Counted from the first letter of the stretch, positions 35,916 to 46,082 are shown. The stretch is 64,000 nt of DNA from Pedobacter sp. B4-66 (GCF_018492665.1 NZ_JAFVME010000009.1:345282-409281), one strand, 5' to 3'. Made by a program: numbers and translations. The notes: generated from the sequence alone by a model not told the origin.

Positions 35916-38900
35916 TTAAAAAGTAAATGAAATACCTGCTAGAGCCTTTCTCGAAACCGGATACGCACCGCGATCGATACCTAAACTATTTCCTCCACCA
36001 TTTCCGCCTTCTGGATCTAAGCCAGGATAGTCAGTAAATGTGAAGAAATCATCAAGACTGATGTAAATCCTTGCATTTTTAATCTTAAGCTTATTAGTTA
36101 ATGAATTAGGGAATGTATAACCCAATTGCATCTGACGAATACGTGCAAAAGAACCGTCAAAAACCATTAAATCACTATTAAAAGCTTTTGCATCAGCCTT
36201 TGGTCCAAAAAAGGTATTTGTACTTCCATCTCCTGTCCAACGATCATTGTAAAAGAATTCAGGTTTATTGGCAAGCCTACGATCATTCCTTACAAATCCC
36301 ATTAATACATCATTACCTTGCGACCCTTGTATAAAGGTTAAGAAGTCAAAACCTTTATAGCTAAGGTTGATTCTTACCCCATAAGTAAAGTCCGGAACCG
36401 GATCTCCAATATAAGTTTGATCCACATCTGAAATCTGCTTATCATGATTTGTGTCTACAATAATTGGATCTCCAGGTTTCGGACTATAACCACTAAGACC
36501 ATTATCAGTCTTGTATTTATCAATTTGTGCTTGATTCTGGAATATACCCGCTGTTTTATAACCGTAGAAATACCAGATTGGCAATCCTTTTTCAAATCTG
36601 GTAGCAGTCCATCCTGTACCAACACCAGCTCCATTAATTACTGGGGCAAGCGGATTTACTTTAGTTACCTTATTCTTAATTGTACTTAAATTAGCTCCGA
36701 TCTCGTATCTGAATTCTTTTTCTCTACCGTTATTGTAACTTAATTCAAATTCCCAACCCTTATTTTCCACATTCCCACTATTAATATCATTAAGTATATT
36801 TCCGGCAAAGTAAGGCGAAGCACCATTGGTAATCAAATCTTTAGTTGTTTTCTTGAACCAATCTACCGTTAAATTTAATCGGCTGTTAAAGAAGTTTAGG
36901 TCAGTTCCAAAATCAAGTTGTTCACTGGTTTCCCACGAAAGATCTCTGTAAGGTAAGTTTGTAGGAGCGGCACCCAGTATAAAATTGCCACTAGCATCTG
37001 TGTATCTTGAATTTAAACCGATTGAACTTTGCCAAGAACCTATACCCACGTTAGAAAGGCTACCATTTTGACCCCAACTAGCACGAATTTTAGCATAGTT
37101 CAATATTTTAGAAGCGTTTTCTCCGTAAAAATCCTCATTAGAGATCACCCAACCAACTGAAGCAGATGGGAATGTACCCCATCTATTTTCGGGAGCAAAA
37201 AGAGAGGAACCATCCCTTCTTAACGTGGCAGCAAACAGATATTTATCTTTATACTCATAATTTAATCTACCATAATAGGACTGCAAAGTGCGCGTATTAT
37301 ACTGACCCCAAAAATTAGATAATTTACTATCCGTTTGTTGTACAAAATCCGGATATGCCCATTTATCTTCTTCTTTAAATATACCAGAGTAGCTTCCTTT
37401 TAGATTATTGTACATTGATTTCATAGAGGCTATACCAGCAAGTGCGGTAATACTATGATCTCCAAATTTCCGGGTATAGGTAGCAAAGTTCTCCCAGTTC
37501 CAGGTGAAATAATTGTCCTGATAATCTGACCCAGTTGTAATATCATTTAGGCTTTCGCTTGAAAACCAAAACTTAGGACTCCATGCATGATTTCTTACAA
37601 ACGCCGCATCTATACCAAAACGAGTAGTGATTTTCAATCCGGCAAGCGGTTCAATATCAGCAAATATATTTCCTACAATTTTGTTTTGTGCAGTTTGACC
37701 ATGTGTTTTAGCAATCATAGCCAAAGGATTCCCATATTCCCCCTGAATGAACTTGGAGACCCCGTAGTAATTTCCATTTGCGTCTTTTAATAATGTTCTT
37801 CCGGCATTAAGCGCTGTTTGAGCATGAGCTGGTAATGCTCCGCTGTACGTTAATGGAGTAATTGGGTCTAGAGACATCATGCTTCCGACTACAGAGCCAT
37901 ATTCTGTGTTTTCTGAAATCCCCATATTTGAGAAGTGAGAATATGAAAATCTTTCACCAACATTTAGCCATGACTTAGCTTTAAAATCAGAATTCAAGCG
38001 TACAGTATACCTATCAAATTTTGATTTATCTCCTCCGATGATACCATCCTGAGTAAAATAAGTTGTTCCCAAAAGGTATGAGAATTTTTCAGTTGCCCCA
38101 CTAAAATTTAGGGTATGATGCTGCTGAGGTGCATTTTGAAGTACTGCATCAGACCAGTTTGTTCCTGCCCCAACTGCATTTGCTTCTTCAACAGTTGGAC
38201 CTGAATATCCTCCCTCCTGCATGTACTTCTGATACTGAGAAGCATTCATCATTTTAGGTAATGCTCTAGCAGATTGCTCTCCATATTGAAAACTATATGA
38301 AACTTCAGAAGTATTAATTTTTCCGGTTTTTGTAGTAATGATCACTACTCCATTGGCTCCTTCCGCTCCGTATATTGCCGCGGAAGCCGCATCTTTTAGT
38401 ATTTCCAAAGAGGCAACTTCAGAAGGATCTAAAAACTCAATACCTCCGGCACGTACACCATCAACAATATATAGAGGTTCAGCACTACGACTGGAGCCGG
38501 TTCCTCTTACACGAATACTAAGGCCAGATCCCGGAGCTCCGGACTTAGGCATAACAGTTACTCCTGCAGTCCTACCCTGAAGTGCTTGATCTATCCTACT
38601 TGATGATACTGTTTTTAACTCTTCAGCTTTTACGGAAGATATTGCTCCGGTAACCAGGCTTTTCTTTTGAGTACCGTAACCCACCACTACTACCTCACCT
38701 AAAGAGGTTACGTCTGCCTCTAAAACTACACTAAGAGGATTGCTATTGGTTATTGTAATGGTTTGAGGAGCCATACCCAACTGACTAATGATTAATTTTG
38801 ACCCTACAGATGGAACTGCTATTCTGAAATTTCCACTTGCATCTGTTAATGTTGCTTTTGTAGTGCCTTGTAATGTTATGGTAACTCCTGGCAATGGCTT

Positions 38901-39014
38901 TCCATCTGCCTTGTCTGTTACCTTACCCGTTACTGCTACTTCCTGTGCCAACAAGGCCAATGGGGATATAAGTAAACAGTAAACGAAGAAAATAAGTGTA
39001 AGACTTCTTTTCAT
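35916..39014 (-). CDS. SusC/RagA TonB-dependent transporter (PUL-2)
   Basis: A 1032-residue outer-membrane transporter. The signal peptide ends ALLAQE, then come a carboxypeptidase-regulatory-like domain (VTGKVTDKADGKPLPGVTITLQG), the TonB plug (GYGTQKKSLVTGAIS, GRTAGVTVMPKSGAPGSG, YIVDGV, AIYGAEGANGVVIITTK) and a beta-barrel ending RKALAGISFTF. Unlike the PUL-1 SusC it has no STN domain, which agrees with control by a different regulator rather than by FecR. It is the first gene of the PUL-2 operon. Confidence 0.96.
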   Translation of the reverse strand: MKRSLTLIFFVYCLLISPLALLAQEVAVTGKVTDKADGKPLPGVTITLQGTTKATLTDASGNFRIAVPSVGSKLIISQLGMAPQTITITNSNPLSVVLEADVTSLGEVVVVGYGTQKKSLVTGAISSVKAEELKTVSSSRIDQALQGRTAGVTVMPKSGAPGSGLSIRVRGTGSSRSAEPLYIVDGVRAGGIEFLDPSEVASLEILKDAASAAIYGAEGANGVVIITTKTGKINTSEVSYSFQYGEQSARALPKMMNASQYQKYMQEGGYSGPTVEEANAVGAGTNWSDAVLQNAPQQHHTLNFSGATEKFSYLLGTTYFTQDGIIGGDKSKFDRYTVRLNSDFKAKSWLNVGERFSYSHFSNMGISENTEYGSVVGSMMSLDPITPLTYSGALPAHAQTALNAGRTLLKDANGNYYGVSKFIQGEYGNPLAMIAKTHGQTAQNKIVGNIFADIEPLAGLKITTRFGIDAAFVRNHAWSPKFWFSSESLNDITTGSDYQDNYFTWNWENFATYTRKFGDHSITALAGIASMKSMYNNLKGSYSGIFKEEDKWAYPDFVQQTDSKLSNFWGQYNTRTLQSYYGRLNYEYKDKYLFAATLRRDGSSLFAPENRWGTFPSASVGWVISNEDFYGENASKILNYAKIRASWGQNGSLSNVGIGSWQSSIGLNSRYTDASGNFILGAAPTNLPYRDLSWETSEQLDFGTDLNFFNSRLNLTVDWFKKTTKDLITNGASPYFAGNILNDINSGNVENKGWEFELSYNNGREKEFRYEIGANLSTIKNKVTKVNPLAPVINGAGVGTGWTATRFEKGLPIWYFYGYKTAGIFQNQAQIDKYKTDNGLSGYSPKPGDPIIVDTNHDKQISDVDQTYIGDPVPDFTYGVRINLSYKGFDFLTFIQGSQGNDVLMGFVRNDRRLANKPEFFYNDRWTGDGSTNTFFGPKADAKAFNSDLMVFDGSFARIRQMQLGYTFPNSLTNKLKIKNARIYISLDDFFTFTDYPGLDPEGGNGGGNSLGIDRGAYPVSRKALAGISFTF

Positions 39015-39079
39015 ACAATAAGATTTAGATTAGTTTATATTTGGTTAATTTGGCTTTCACCTGGCGGTTACGGCTAATT

Positions 39080-39109
39080 CAAATCTATACCTGAGAGTAA
39101 CTTTTACAA
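39080..39109 (-). promoter_or_regulatory. promoter of the PUL-2 susC operon
   Basis: On the minus strand TTG (39107-39109), a 19-base spacer and TAGATTTG (39080-39087) match the Bacteroidota -33/-7 pattern TTG/TAnnTTTG closely. The predicted start near 39073 leaves a leader of about 60 bases before the susC ATG. Confidence 0.65.
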
Positions 39110-39116
39110 TATTTCT

Positions 39117-39192
39117 ATACCCCTACACTGCCCCTACAAAAAGAATTTGAATGGCTATATTTCATAAGAAATACCACTACATCACCACTACA
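39117..39192. promoter_or_regulatory. operator-like pair of 22-bp direct repeats
   Basis: Minus-strand copies at 39171-39192 and 39117-39138 agree at 17 of 22 positions, and each is itself a doublet of TGTAGKGG with an 11-base period. The copies are 54 bases apart, about five helical turns, and the near one ends 7 bases upstream of the -33 element. This is where an activator should bind; the propeller/LuxR regulator encoded next door is the obvious candidate. Confidence 0.65.
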
Positions 39193-39233
39193 CAAACAAA
39201 ACAAACTATTGATTTACAGATAAATAATGCACG

Positions 39234-42149
39234 TTAAGAACCTTCAGTAGTTCTTGATATTTGGACTAAGAAGTCGTACAGATTTGTTTCGGACTGAATA
39301 TGAAGTTTTTTTCTTAAACGGTATCGTCCTACCTCTACAGCTTTGATTGTAATATTCATTAATTGCGCTATTTCCTTGGTAGAAAGATTCATTTTAAGAT
39401 ATGCACATAACTTAAGTTCATTCGGGGTGAGCTCTGGAAACTGATCCTTAAGCTTGTTAAAGAAATTCGCATTTACATTGTTAAAATGCATAGAAAAATT
39501 GTCCCAGTCCTGATCACTTTTTTCGACGTCCCTTATTAAACGGATCAAATGTCTGAAACTTGGTGAACTATCATTGATATCATGATTTTTAATTACACTA
39601 GAAATCACTTCTTTTATTTTAGCTAAAACCTTCCCGCGTTGAACAAGATGCATCGTCATAGTAGACAATTCTCTATTCTTGTAGCTTACATCTGCTTCCA
39701 ACTTCTCATACTCTAAACGCACAATCTCTTTTTCACTCCTATCAAGCTCCAGTTGATGCAAGTAACTTAACTTGTTCTGCGCCAGAATATGCTTCTTCTT
39801 TTGCCATTTAAACAGCATATAAATCATCACGGATATGAGTAGCAGATAAAACATAAACATCCAGATAGTTTCATACCATGCAGGTAAAATCTCAAAGGTA
39901 TATCCTACTACTTCGGAGTCATTTCCAAGACTATTTCTTGCCTTTACATTGAATGTATATTTGCCGGCAGGTAGATTAGTGTAATCCTTTTCACTCTTAT
40001 GAGTCCAGCCAGACCATTCCTTATCAAAACCAACTAGCTGATAGCAAAATTCAATATTTGCTTGATGCTCAAATAAGGTAGAAGAATATTCAAAATGAAG
40101 CGAGCTATAGCGATTTTCAAGTTTTAAAATTGAGGATTGATCTTGAATATCAGCGATCCTATCCTTGTTCATAAAATATCCACCAAATATTGTACTATCC
40201 TTTTTACCTAAAAGCTTTACTGATCCCAGCAAAACATTAGGTCTTGATAAATTTTCCAGATACTTAGTATAATTTAAATGATAAACTCCTTTATTAGCTC
40301 CTATAAATACATTCTCGCTATTTAAGAAATAAATAGATTCAAATCCTCCAACTATTTTTCCATCCAATTGTGGGAAGTAATGCATGGTAAATGGCTTAGT
40401 TGCTGTAGGGTGGTCAAAATCCAATACTCCAACTTTTTTTTCGGAAACAAACCATAAATTACCCTTACTATCTTCTTTAAGGTATTGAATTCCCATTTTT
40501 TTAAGCACCCCACTGAACATAGAAAAAGGCTTAAAATTGTCTTTAGATGCATCATACTCATATATCCCCTCTTTGGTTGCTACAACAACACGGTTTTTCA
40601 TTTTAAAGACATAATTATATAAATGGGATGGCAAGCCTTGCTTTTCTGTATAGACAGTGAATCTCGTTATTTTCTTAAAATCTTCAGATAGTTCAATCTT
40701 GTAAACTCCATGATAAGGATGTGAAGCCCACAAATTATTATTTGCATCAAAAGCAATAAATCTTAAAGATTCAGTCCGTCCTCCAATTTTACCTAGATTC
40801 GTAAATTCTCCATTGTTGTAGCTTATCTTTTGAAGGCCCAGATACGTGCCGGCGATAATATCTCCTGAAGGAAAAACTTTTGAGGTTGGCTCAAATAGCC
40901 AAGTTCCCGGACGGTTATATATCTGTTTGGCAATATCATTCTCAACCGCAAAGAATCCATCCTCGTGCCCCATTAATAGCTTATTATTTATTTCATCTAG
41001 ATTCCATACCTGACCCTTAGAGTTTTTAACCTCAGTAAATGTTCCAGTCGACAAGCTTAAATCGGTAACCCCTGACTCAATTTGAGTTACGTACAATCCA
41101 TTGGAGCTTCCGATGTATAATTTATCTTCAAAGTCGCGTATGGCATAGCTTGTGATCTGTTTATTCTTATCTGGAGATATACTTTTTACAGCACTATTAA
41201 TAGCAATATAATCAATACCATCATCCAAAGCCAGCCAAAGGTTCTTACTTTGATCTGTTATAAATCCTCTTACATTATTATTCTGTAATCCATCCTTGTA
41301 AGTATACTTCTGTAACACCTTTCCTTGTTTATTGATAATAAGAACCCCTGCTGAGGTTGTTGCAATAACATATTTATCAATATCTATTCTACTGGCGCCG
41401 TAAATTCTATCATTATAGAACAATTGATCAAGATTGGTTGATTTAGGGATAAGCTTACCATTATGCATTAAAAACAACCCATTTTTTAACGTAGCTACCA
41501 GTAAAGTATCCTTATTGTATTCCATAATGGATGTTACAGCTGATTTCAGCAAAACAGGATCTGAGCAGTAAGGTTTCCATACCTCTCCATCATAAACCAT
41601 TAAACCCTGCCCCTTTGAATGGGCAAAAAACTGATGATTGCCCTTCCCTGCAAACTGCCATTCAACATCGGGTTTATACGGTTTTACAACTCCATCTTTA
41701 TAATAAAGAATGATATTTGTTGTTCTGAAGATTACGGCATTATCAATGATAGAGACATTCCATATATCTGCAAAACTGCGGTATTTTTCAGGAATAAGGG
41801 GGATAATAGAATGGTATTTTAATATCCCATTTTTTTCAGGATAAAAATATCCTGCCTCATCTTGTCCCCCAACAAAAATTCGATCGTCAGAATCTATTTC
41901 AACAGATCTTACAGCAGTAAAATTGGGCAATTTAATAAGATTCCAAAACCTACCGTCATAAGTTAAAAGCCCTTCATTATTACCAAAATATAAAATGCCT
42001 TTCTTGTCCTGGACAATATCCCAGTTTTGTATTCCGGCTTTATACTGATCAATGTTATAGTTTATTATTTGAGGTGTACCAATTTGGCCCAGGCTTTTAA
42101 AATAGGTAAAACAGGATACAATTAGGATGATTAATAGGGGTTTCCTCAT
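39234..42149 (-). CDS. membrane-spanning propeller sensor with LuxR-type HTH (PUL-2 regulator)
   Basis: A 971-residue one-component regulator. I start it at 42149 (MRKPLLIILIVSCFTYF); the longer frame would begin inside a terminator hairpin. A signal/anchor is followed by periplasmic beta-propeller repeats (~30-640, for example GILYFGNNEGLLTYDGRFW and NLWASHPYHGVYKIE), a Y_Y_Y domain (~690-752), one transmembrane helix (~761-783), a coiled coil and a C-terminal LuxR/GerE HTH (STKEIAQLMNITIKAVEVGRYRLRKKL). There is no histidine kinase or receiver domain. It should sense a glycan outside and bind DNA inside. It lies 219 bases upstream of susC. Confidence 0.88.
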   Translation of the reverse strand: MRKPLLIILIVSCFTYFKSLGQIGTPQIINYNIDQYKAGIQNWDIVQDKKGILYFGNNEGLLTYDGRFWNLIKLPNFTAVRSVEIDSDDRIFVGGQDEAGYFYPEKNGILKYHSIIPLIPEKYRSFADIWNVSIIDNAVIFRTTNIILYYKDGVVKPYKPDVEWQFAGKGNHQFFAHSKGQGLMVYDGEVWKPYCSDPVLLKSAVTSIMEYNKDTLLVATLKNGLFLMHNGKLIPKSTNLDQLFYNDRIYGASRIDIDKYVIATTSAGVLIINKQGKVLQKYTYKDGLQNNNVRGFITDQSKNLWLALDDGIDYIAINSAVKSISPDKNKQITSYAIRDFEDKLYIGSSNGLYVTQIESGVTDLSLSTGTFTEVKNSKGQVWNLDEINNKLLMGHEDGFFAVENDIAKQIYNRPGTWLFEPTSKVFPSGDIIAGTYLGLQKISYNNGEFTNLGKIGGRTESLRFIAFDANNNLWASHPYHGVYKIELSEDFKKITRFTVYTEKQGLPSHLYNYVFKMKNRVVVATKEGIYEYDASKDNFKPFSMFSGVLKKMGIQYLKEDSKGNLWFVSEKKVGVLDFDHPTATKPFTMHYFPQLDGKIVGGFESIYFLNSENVFIGANKGVYHLNYTKYLENLSRPNVLLGSVKLLGKKDSTIFGGYFMNKDRIADIQDQSSILKLENRYSSLHFEYSSTLFEHQANIEFCYQLVGFDKEWSGWTHKSEKDYTNLPAGKYTFNVKARNSLGNDSEVVGYTFEILPAWYETIWMFMFYLLLISVMIYMLFKWQKKKHILAQNKLSYLHQLELDRSEKEIVRLEYEKLEADVSYKNRELSTMTMHLVQRGKVLAKIKEVISSVIKNHDINDSSPSFRHLIRLIRDVEKSDQDWDNFSMHFNNVNANFFNKLKDQFPELTPNELKLCAYLKMNLSTKEIAQLMNITIKAVEVGRYRLRKKLHIQSETNLYDFLVQISRTTEGS

Positions 42150-42163
42150 AAATTGTAACAGAA

Positions 42164-42206
42164 AAAAAATCCGCATTTGGTTAGTCACCCAAAATACGGA
42201 TTTTTG
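42164..42206 (-). terminator. terminator of the outer-membrane barrel gene
   Basis: An AAAATCCG-type stem (42165-42180) pairs with 42188-42205, with one bulge and one G-T pair. On the minus strand a T run follows. It ends the 45903-42240 unit just before the regulator gene. Confidence 0.7.
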
Positions 42207-42239
42207 ATTAACATAGGTATCTCACCTACAAATCAAATC

Positions 42240-45017
42240 TTACATAAAGCTACCGTCGCCACGGCGCATAACGCCTCTGCCACCACGCCCTTGAGCACCA
42301 GACCATTTTTGTAATCTCATACTTAGTTTAAGCATAAAGTACCTGCTTACAGGATTTACTCTTGTATTTACATAACCACCATCATCCGGTTGCTGTGTCC
42401 TTAGAAAATTATTCTGATTTAAAATATCAAATGCCTGAAACGTAATCTGGCCCCTGCGATTAAACAGTTGGCGCTCCAAACTTGCATTTATCACTAGAGG
42501 ACTATTATTTGTATTTCCGACTATACCATTAATGAACTGCTTACTACCATTGTAACCAAACATCCATACATCCCATAAATACACTCTTCCATCTAAATTA
42601 AGAGAAAGCGTGTTGATATTGTTATTACCAGAACGAAGTGTTGACTTAGATTTTTCGTGTTTGTATCCGATATTCGGATTGATTTCGAACCATTCCGTAG
42701 GATTAATTTTTGGGCCAAAGCGTTGATCGAGAACAGTGATATCAGTAGTATTCAAGATACCGTCCCTCATGCTCAGGTTATGGCTATAACTCACCGTACC
42801 GTTAAGCTGCAAATTATATTTCCTGTTGCTGAGCTGCTTACTGATGTTATAATTACCGGTCAGTCTATAAACTCCGCTAACGTTCAAAAAGTGTGTTTCA
42901 TTAATTTTGCTACCAGGGAGATTTGGATCCGGATTGTCAACAGTCTCCACATTTCTGATTACAGCATTTTCTGTATAAGACCCATTTGCATTTAATGAAA
43001 GATTGAGCTTCGAGTTTGCTATATAATTATTGTAATCACCTCTTAAAATATGAACAAAAGTGGCAATCAGATCCGGATTACCAATAACCGGATTATTTGG
43101 ATTTGTAACATCCCTTACAGGCTGTATCTGATCAAACGTTGGTTCTACCGCATTCCCTGAATAGTTCAAAGATACTTTTTGCTGTCTGCTCCAACGGTAT
43201 TCAAATCTTGCTATAGGGATCAGGTTAAAGCTACTCCGGTTTGTTGTCGTACCCAGACTTATTTTAGTTCCCGACAATAAAGCTGGTACACCTGTTAAAC
43301 CAACAGAAAAACGAACTTTGGAGGTATTAGCCATTCCGTACCTAAAATTCAACGCAACCCGGCCTTGTGTAAAGGAATAGTTATAAATGTTACTTAATGA
43401 ATCTATAATACCGGAAAAACCACCATCTAAAATATCCCTTGTAGTCGCGGTATTGTCATAACCATTATAGTTCACCTGAGCATTCACCTCAAATTGAGTA
43501 TTGACTCCAAGAGGCTCCACATAAGTCATACTTCCGCGATAATTATCACGTCGATTCTTACGTGCTATGATCTGATTAATTACAGAATCTTTACCGTCTT
43601 GTGCCGCTTCGGTATAATAGGTTGTGAAGTTATATCTTTCCTGCTCGTTATCCTGATTATTTTTATTCAGATCTATCTGTGCAGAAAAATTCCTTCTGTA
43701 TTTTTTAAATAGATGCTGATAAAAAGTAGAAACACCGAATCCAGGTGCTGTGCTCGAATTTGAATTTGTTATGCGACGATCCTGATCCAGTCCCATTGAA
43801 AGACTACTTCCTCTTTGACTTAAGGTGGAAGAACCATCATTATCAGTAGAATTAGACTGAAAAGTCGGGGTAACTTTAAGGTAATTACTTGAGTCAAGAT
43901 TTACTTCAAATTCAAGTTTAAAATTATGGTTATTTGATTTTTGCAAACCGGTGCTTGAACTATTGGAGTGCAATTGGCCATTATTTAAAATACTTAGGGA
44001 TTCGGTCTCATTCAAATTGTCTCCATTAGAATTTTGAAATTGATAACCCAAATTATACTCTATTTTTTTTCCGATTTTATCCCGCAAACTGAATCTGGCA
44101 TTTGCATTCTCTGTCGATCCACTTAGTGCATTAAGATTAATCGCATCTTTGTAATTACCGTTTATCCCAATCTGTTGATTTCCGTTAATTCGTGTAGCAA
44201 ATAATCCAGCTTCCTTTCTTTCATTACTCCCTCCGGCAGTGTTCAGATTCACCATATTTCCAACAGACTTATCCGTTCTCGTAGTAATATTCAATATCTT
44301 TTGAGGATCACCATCCTTAACGCCTGTACGAGCTGCCTGATCACCATAATCATCAACAATCTGAATTTTATCAACGATCTCAGCAGGAAGATTTTTAATT
44401 GCGTTTGCAATGTCACCCCCAAGGTATTCTTTTCCATTCAATTTGGCTTTAGTAACTGTTTCTCCCTGGTGAACTAAAGTTCCGTCAGTTCCTACCTCCA
44501 TACCTTCCATTTTTTTAAGCAGTTCATCTACAGTAGCATTCTTTCGAACAATATAGTCGCTAGCCTTATACTCAACTGTATCTGTTTTATAGGTAATAGA
44601 TGGAGTACCATTAATAACAACTTCGTTTAATGTATTACGTTCTTCTTTAAGAACTATTGGCTCCATTACAATTCTAGGGCTGGTATCGTTTTGTTTAAAA
44701 CGCATTGCCGGGGTTTTAACATACCCAATACTCTGAACTGTAATGATGTAAGTTGCTGACTTTACATTTCGAAATACAAATATACCATCAGTATTAGTAC
44801 TTGTTTTTAAAGTATCCTTATCGGATGTTAAGCTGACAGTTGCTCCAATTACCCCAAGGTCTGTAGAGTCCTTTACAATTCCACTCACTTCTCGAGTGGG
44901 AAGTGGTGGCGGTGGGTTTTGTTCATTTGATGGCACTTGGGCATAAAGAATTATAGAACTGAATATCAGTAGAAATAGTACAATAGTAGGTTTCAATGCA
45001 TTATAGAAATAATTCAT
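42240..45017 (-). CDS. outer-membrane beta-barrel protein with carboxypeptidase-regulatory N-terminus
   Basis: A 925-residue TonB-receptor-like protein of the OMP_b-brl_3 type. The signal peptide ends LYAQ, then a proline-rich stretch, a CarboxypepD_reg-like domain (~40-110, SGIVKDSTDLGVIGATVSL) and a plug-like region (YIVRKNATVDELLKKMEGMEVGTDGTLVHQG). The remainder is a barrel with many alternating strands. The C-terminus is unusual: after the barrel it ends in a Gly/Arg-rich tail (GAQGRGGRGVMRRGDGSF). The gene follows a secreted Gly-rich protein gene by 43 bases. Substrate is unknown; no SusD partner. Confidence 0.85.
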   Translation of the reverse strand: MNYFYNALKPTIVLFLLIFSSIILYAQVPSNEQNPPPPLPTREVSGIVKDSTDLGVIGATVSLTSDKDTLKTSTNTDGIFVFRNVKSATYIITVQSIGYVKTPAMRFKQNDTSPRIVMEPIVLKEERNTLNEVVINGTPSITYKTDTVEYKASDYIVRKNATVDELLKKMEGMEVGTDGTLVHQGETVTKAKLNGKEYLGGDIANAIKNLPAEIVDKIQIVDDYGDQAARTGVKDGDPQKILNITTRTDKSVGNMVNLNTAGGSNERKEAGLFATRINGNQQIGINGNYKDAINLNALSGSTENANARFSLRDKIGKKIEYNLGYQFQNSNGDNLNETESLSILNNGQLHSNSSSTGLQKSNNHNFKLEFEVNLDSSNYLKVTPTFQSNSTDNDGSSTLSQRGSSLSMGLDQDRRITNSNSSTAPGFGVSTFYQHLFKKYRRNFSAQIDLNKNNQDNEQERYNFTTYYTEAAQDGKDSVINQIIARKNRRDNYRGSMTYVEPLGVNTQFEVNAQVNYNGYDNTATTRDILDGGFSGIIDSLSNIYNYSFTQGRVALNFRYGMANTSKVRFSVGLTGVPALLSGTKISLGTTTNRSSFNLIPIARFEYRWSRQQKVSLNYSGNAVEPTFDQIQPVRDVTNPNNPVIGNPDLIATFVHILRGDYNNYIANSKLNLSLNANGSYTENAVIRNVETVDNPDPNLPGSKINETHFLNVSGVYRLTGNYNISKQLSNRKYNLQLNGTVSYSHNLSMRDGILNTTDITVLDQRFGPKINPTEWFEINPNIGYKHEKSKSTLRSGNNNINTLSLNLDGRVYLWDVWMFGYNGSKQFINGIVGNTNNSPLVINASLERQLFNRRGQITFQAFDILNQNNFLRTQQPDDGGYVNTRVNPVSRYFMLKLSMRLQKWSGAQGRGGRGVMRRGDGSFM

Positions 45018-45060
45018 TTTTCGTTATGTGGTTTGTATGTGTGTTGAATTTGTGTGTAGA

Positions 45061-45903
45061 TTATTTAATGGTGTATTTTCCCCAAAAATCAGTTGGACTA
45101 GTTAATGCCTGATAATCTATACCTGAACTTCTTGACCCGAAGTTTCCACCACCACCTCTGTTACCACCAAAACCTCCTCTTCCACCCTCACCACCATCTA
45201 ACCCTTGCAACTGCAAACCATTCAATTTAACGTTATAAGCAAATTCCTTTGGTGCATCCTTAGAGATCCCTAACTCTTCAAATGGGATTGCCAGTTCATA
45301 AAAGAAAGCCTTATCGTTTCCTATACTGGAAAATGCTTTTATTCCTAAATCATTATACACAGAGATAAGCGTATCAGTAGTTTTTTTAAACCCACTAATC
45401 TTAATTTCTTTGACTTGACCAAGTTGTCTTTTTTGCATTACTGCCATTGCAGAATCTCTTTGTTCAGGGGTTTGTGAACCTCTGCCACCACCATTCATTA
45501 TAACCCCCATTTGACGTCTTCCTCCTTGTCCTCCACCTTGAGTAGGGCGACTAATCAATGGATAAGTAAGTGTAATACTTTCCTTTTCTTTCTTTTTTCC
45601 TTCAGTATTTATAGCCAATGTAATGCCACCAGCAAGAATCTTTGCATTGGTAGTTAAGTCAGTAGATTTAATAACCAGATATAAGTTCTTATCGTCATTA
45701 CTCATCGTATAAAAAATACCAGTGCGTTTATTTTCGGCCTGAAAAGTATCATTCCATTCCGTGTTTCTTCCATCAATCTTTATGTTTGCCGGGGCTGTAA
45801 CACTTACTTCTTGTACGTCTTTAAGCTTTTGTGCTTGCGCAGTCATATAAAAACCAGCAATTAATAAAGTATTTGCTGCAATTTTTAAGAATGTAGGTTT
45901 CAT
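45061..45903 (-). CDS. secreted CBM9-like/DOMON-like protein with Gly-rich tail, function unknown
   Basis: A 280-residue secreted protein, signal peptide MKPTFLKIAANTLLIAGFYMTAQAQ. Residues ~35-230 (APANIKIDGRNTEWNDTF, NDDKNLYLVIKSTD, FFYELAIPFEELGI, FAYNVKLNGLQ) resemble the CBM9 or heme-binding DOMON beta-sandwich. An inserted Gly/Gln/Arg-rich loop (~122-150) and a C-terminal Gly/Arg-rich segment (~236-262, GGEGGRGGFGGNRGGGG) are striking. Together with the barrel gene that follows it, it forms a two-gene unit. I do not recognise a specific function. Confidence 0.7.
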   Translation of the reverse strand: MKPTFLKIAANTLLIAGFYMTAQAQKLKDVQEVSVTAPANIKIDGRNTEWNDTFQAENKRTGIFYTMSNDDKNLYLVIKSTDLTTNAKILAGGITLAINTEGKKKEKESITLTYPLISRPTQGGGQGGRRQMGVIMNGGGRGSQTPEQRDSAMAVMQKRQLGQVKEIKISGFKKTTDTLISVYNDLGIKAFSSIGNDKAFFYELAIPFEELGISKDAPKEFAYNVKLNGLQLQGLDGGEGGRGGFGGNRGGGGNFGSRSSGIDYQALTSPTDFWGKYTIK

Positions 45904-46082
45904 ATTTAGTAAAAGTTTTGGTCATTAACTGTGAATTTAGAATTATGACTCACTAAACATGTTTAGGTTTAACCTTATGGGCAAATTTGTTTCTTAATAT
46001 TCTTGTTACAATTAATATTACCATAGCATTCCACAATAACACAAATAAATGCACCTAGCAAACACAATAAAAAATACACCAA

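Noticed and set aside
39117..39192. CRISPR-like repeat array
   Set aside because: Only two imperfect copies with internal 11-base periodicity, no cas genes, and position just upstream of a promoter; a regulatory site explains it better.
42150..42188. N-terminal extension of the propeller regulator
   Set aside because: It lies inside the terminator of the preceding gene and would place residues before a good signal sequence.
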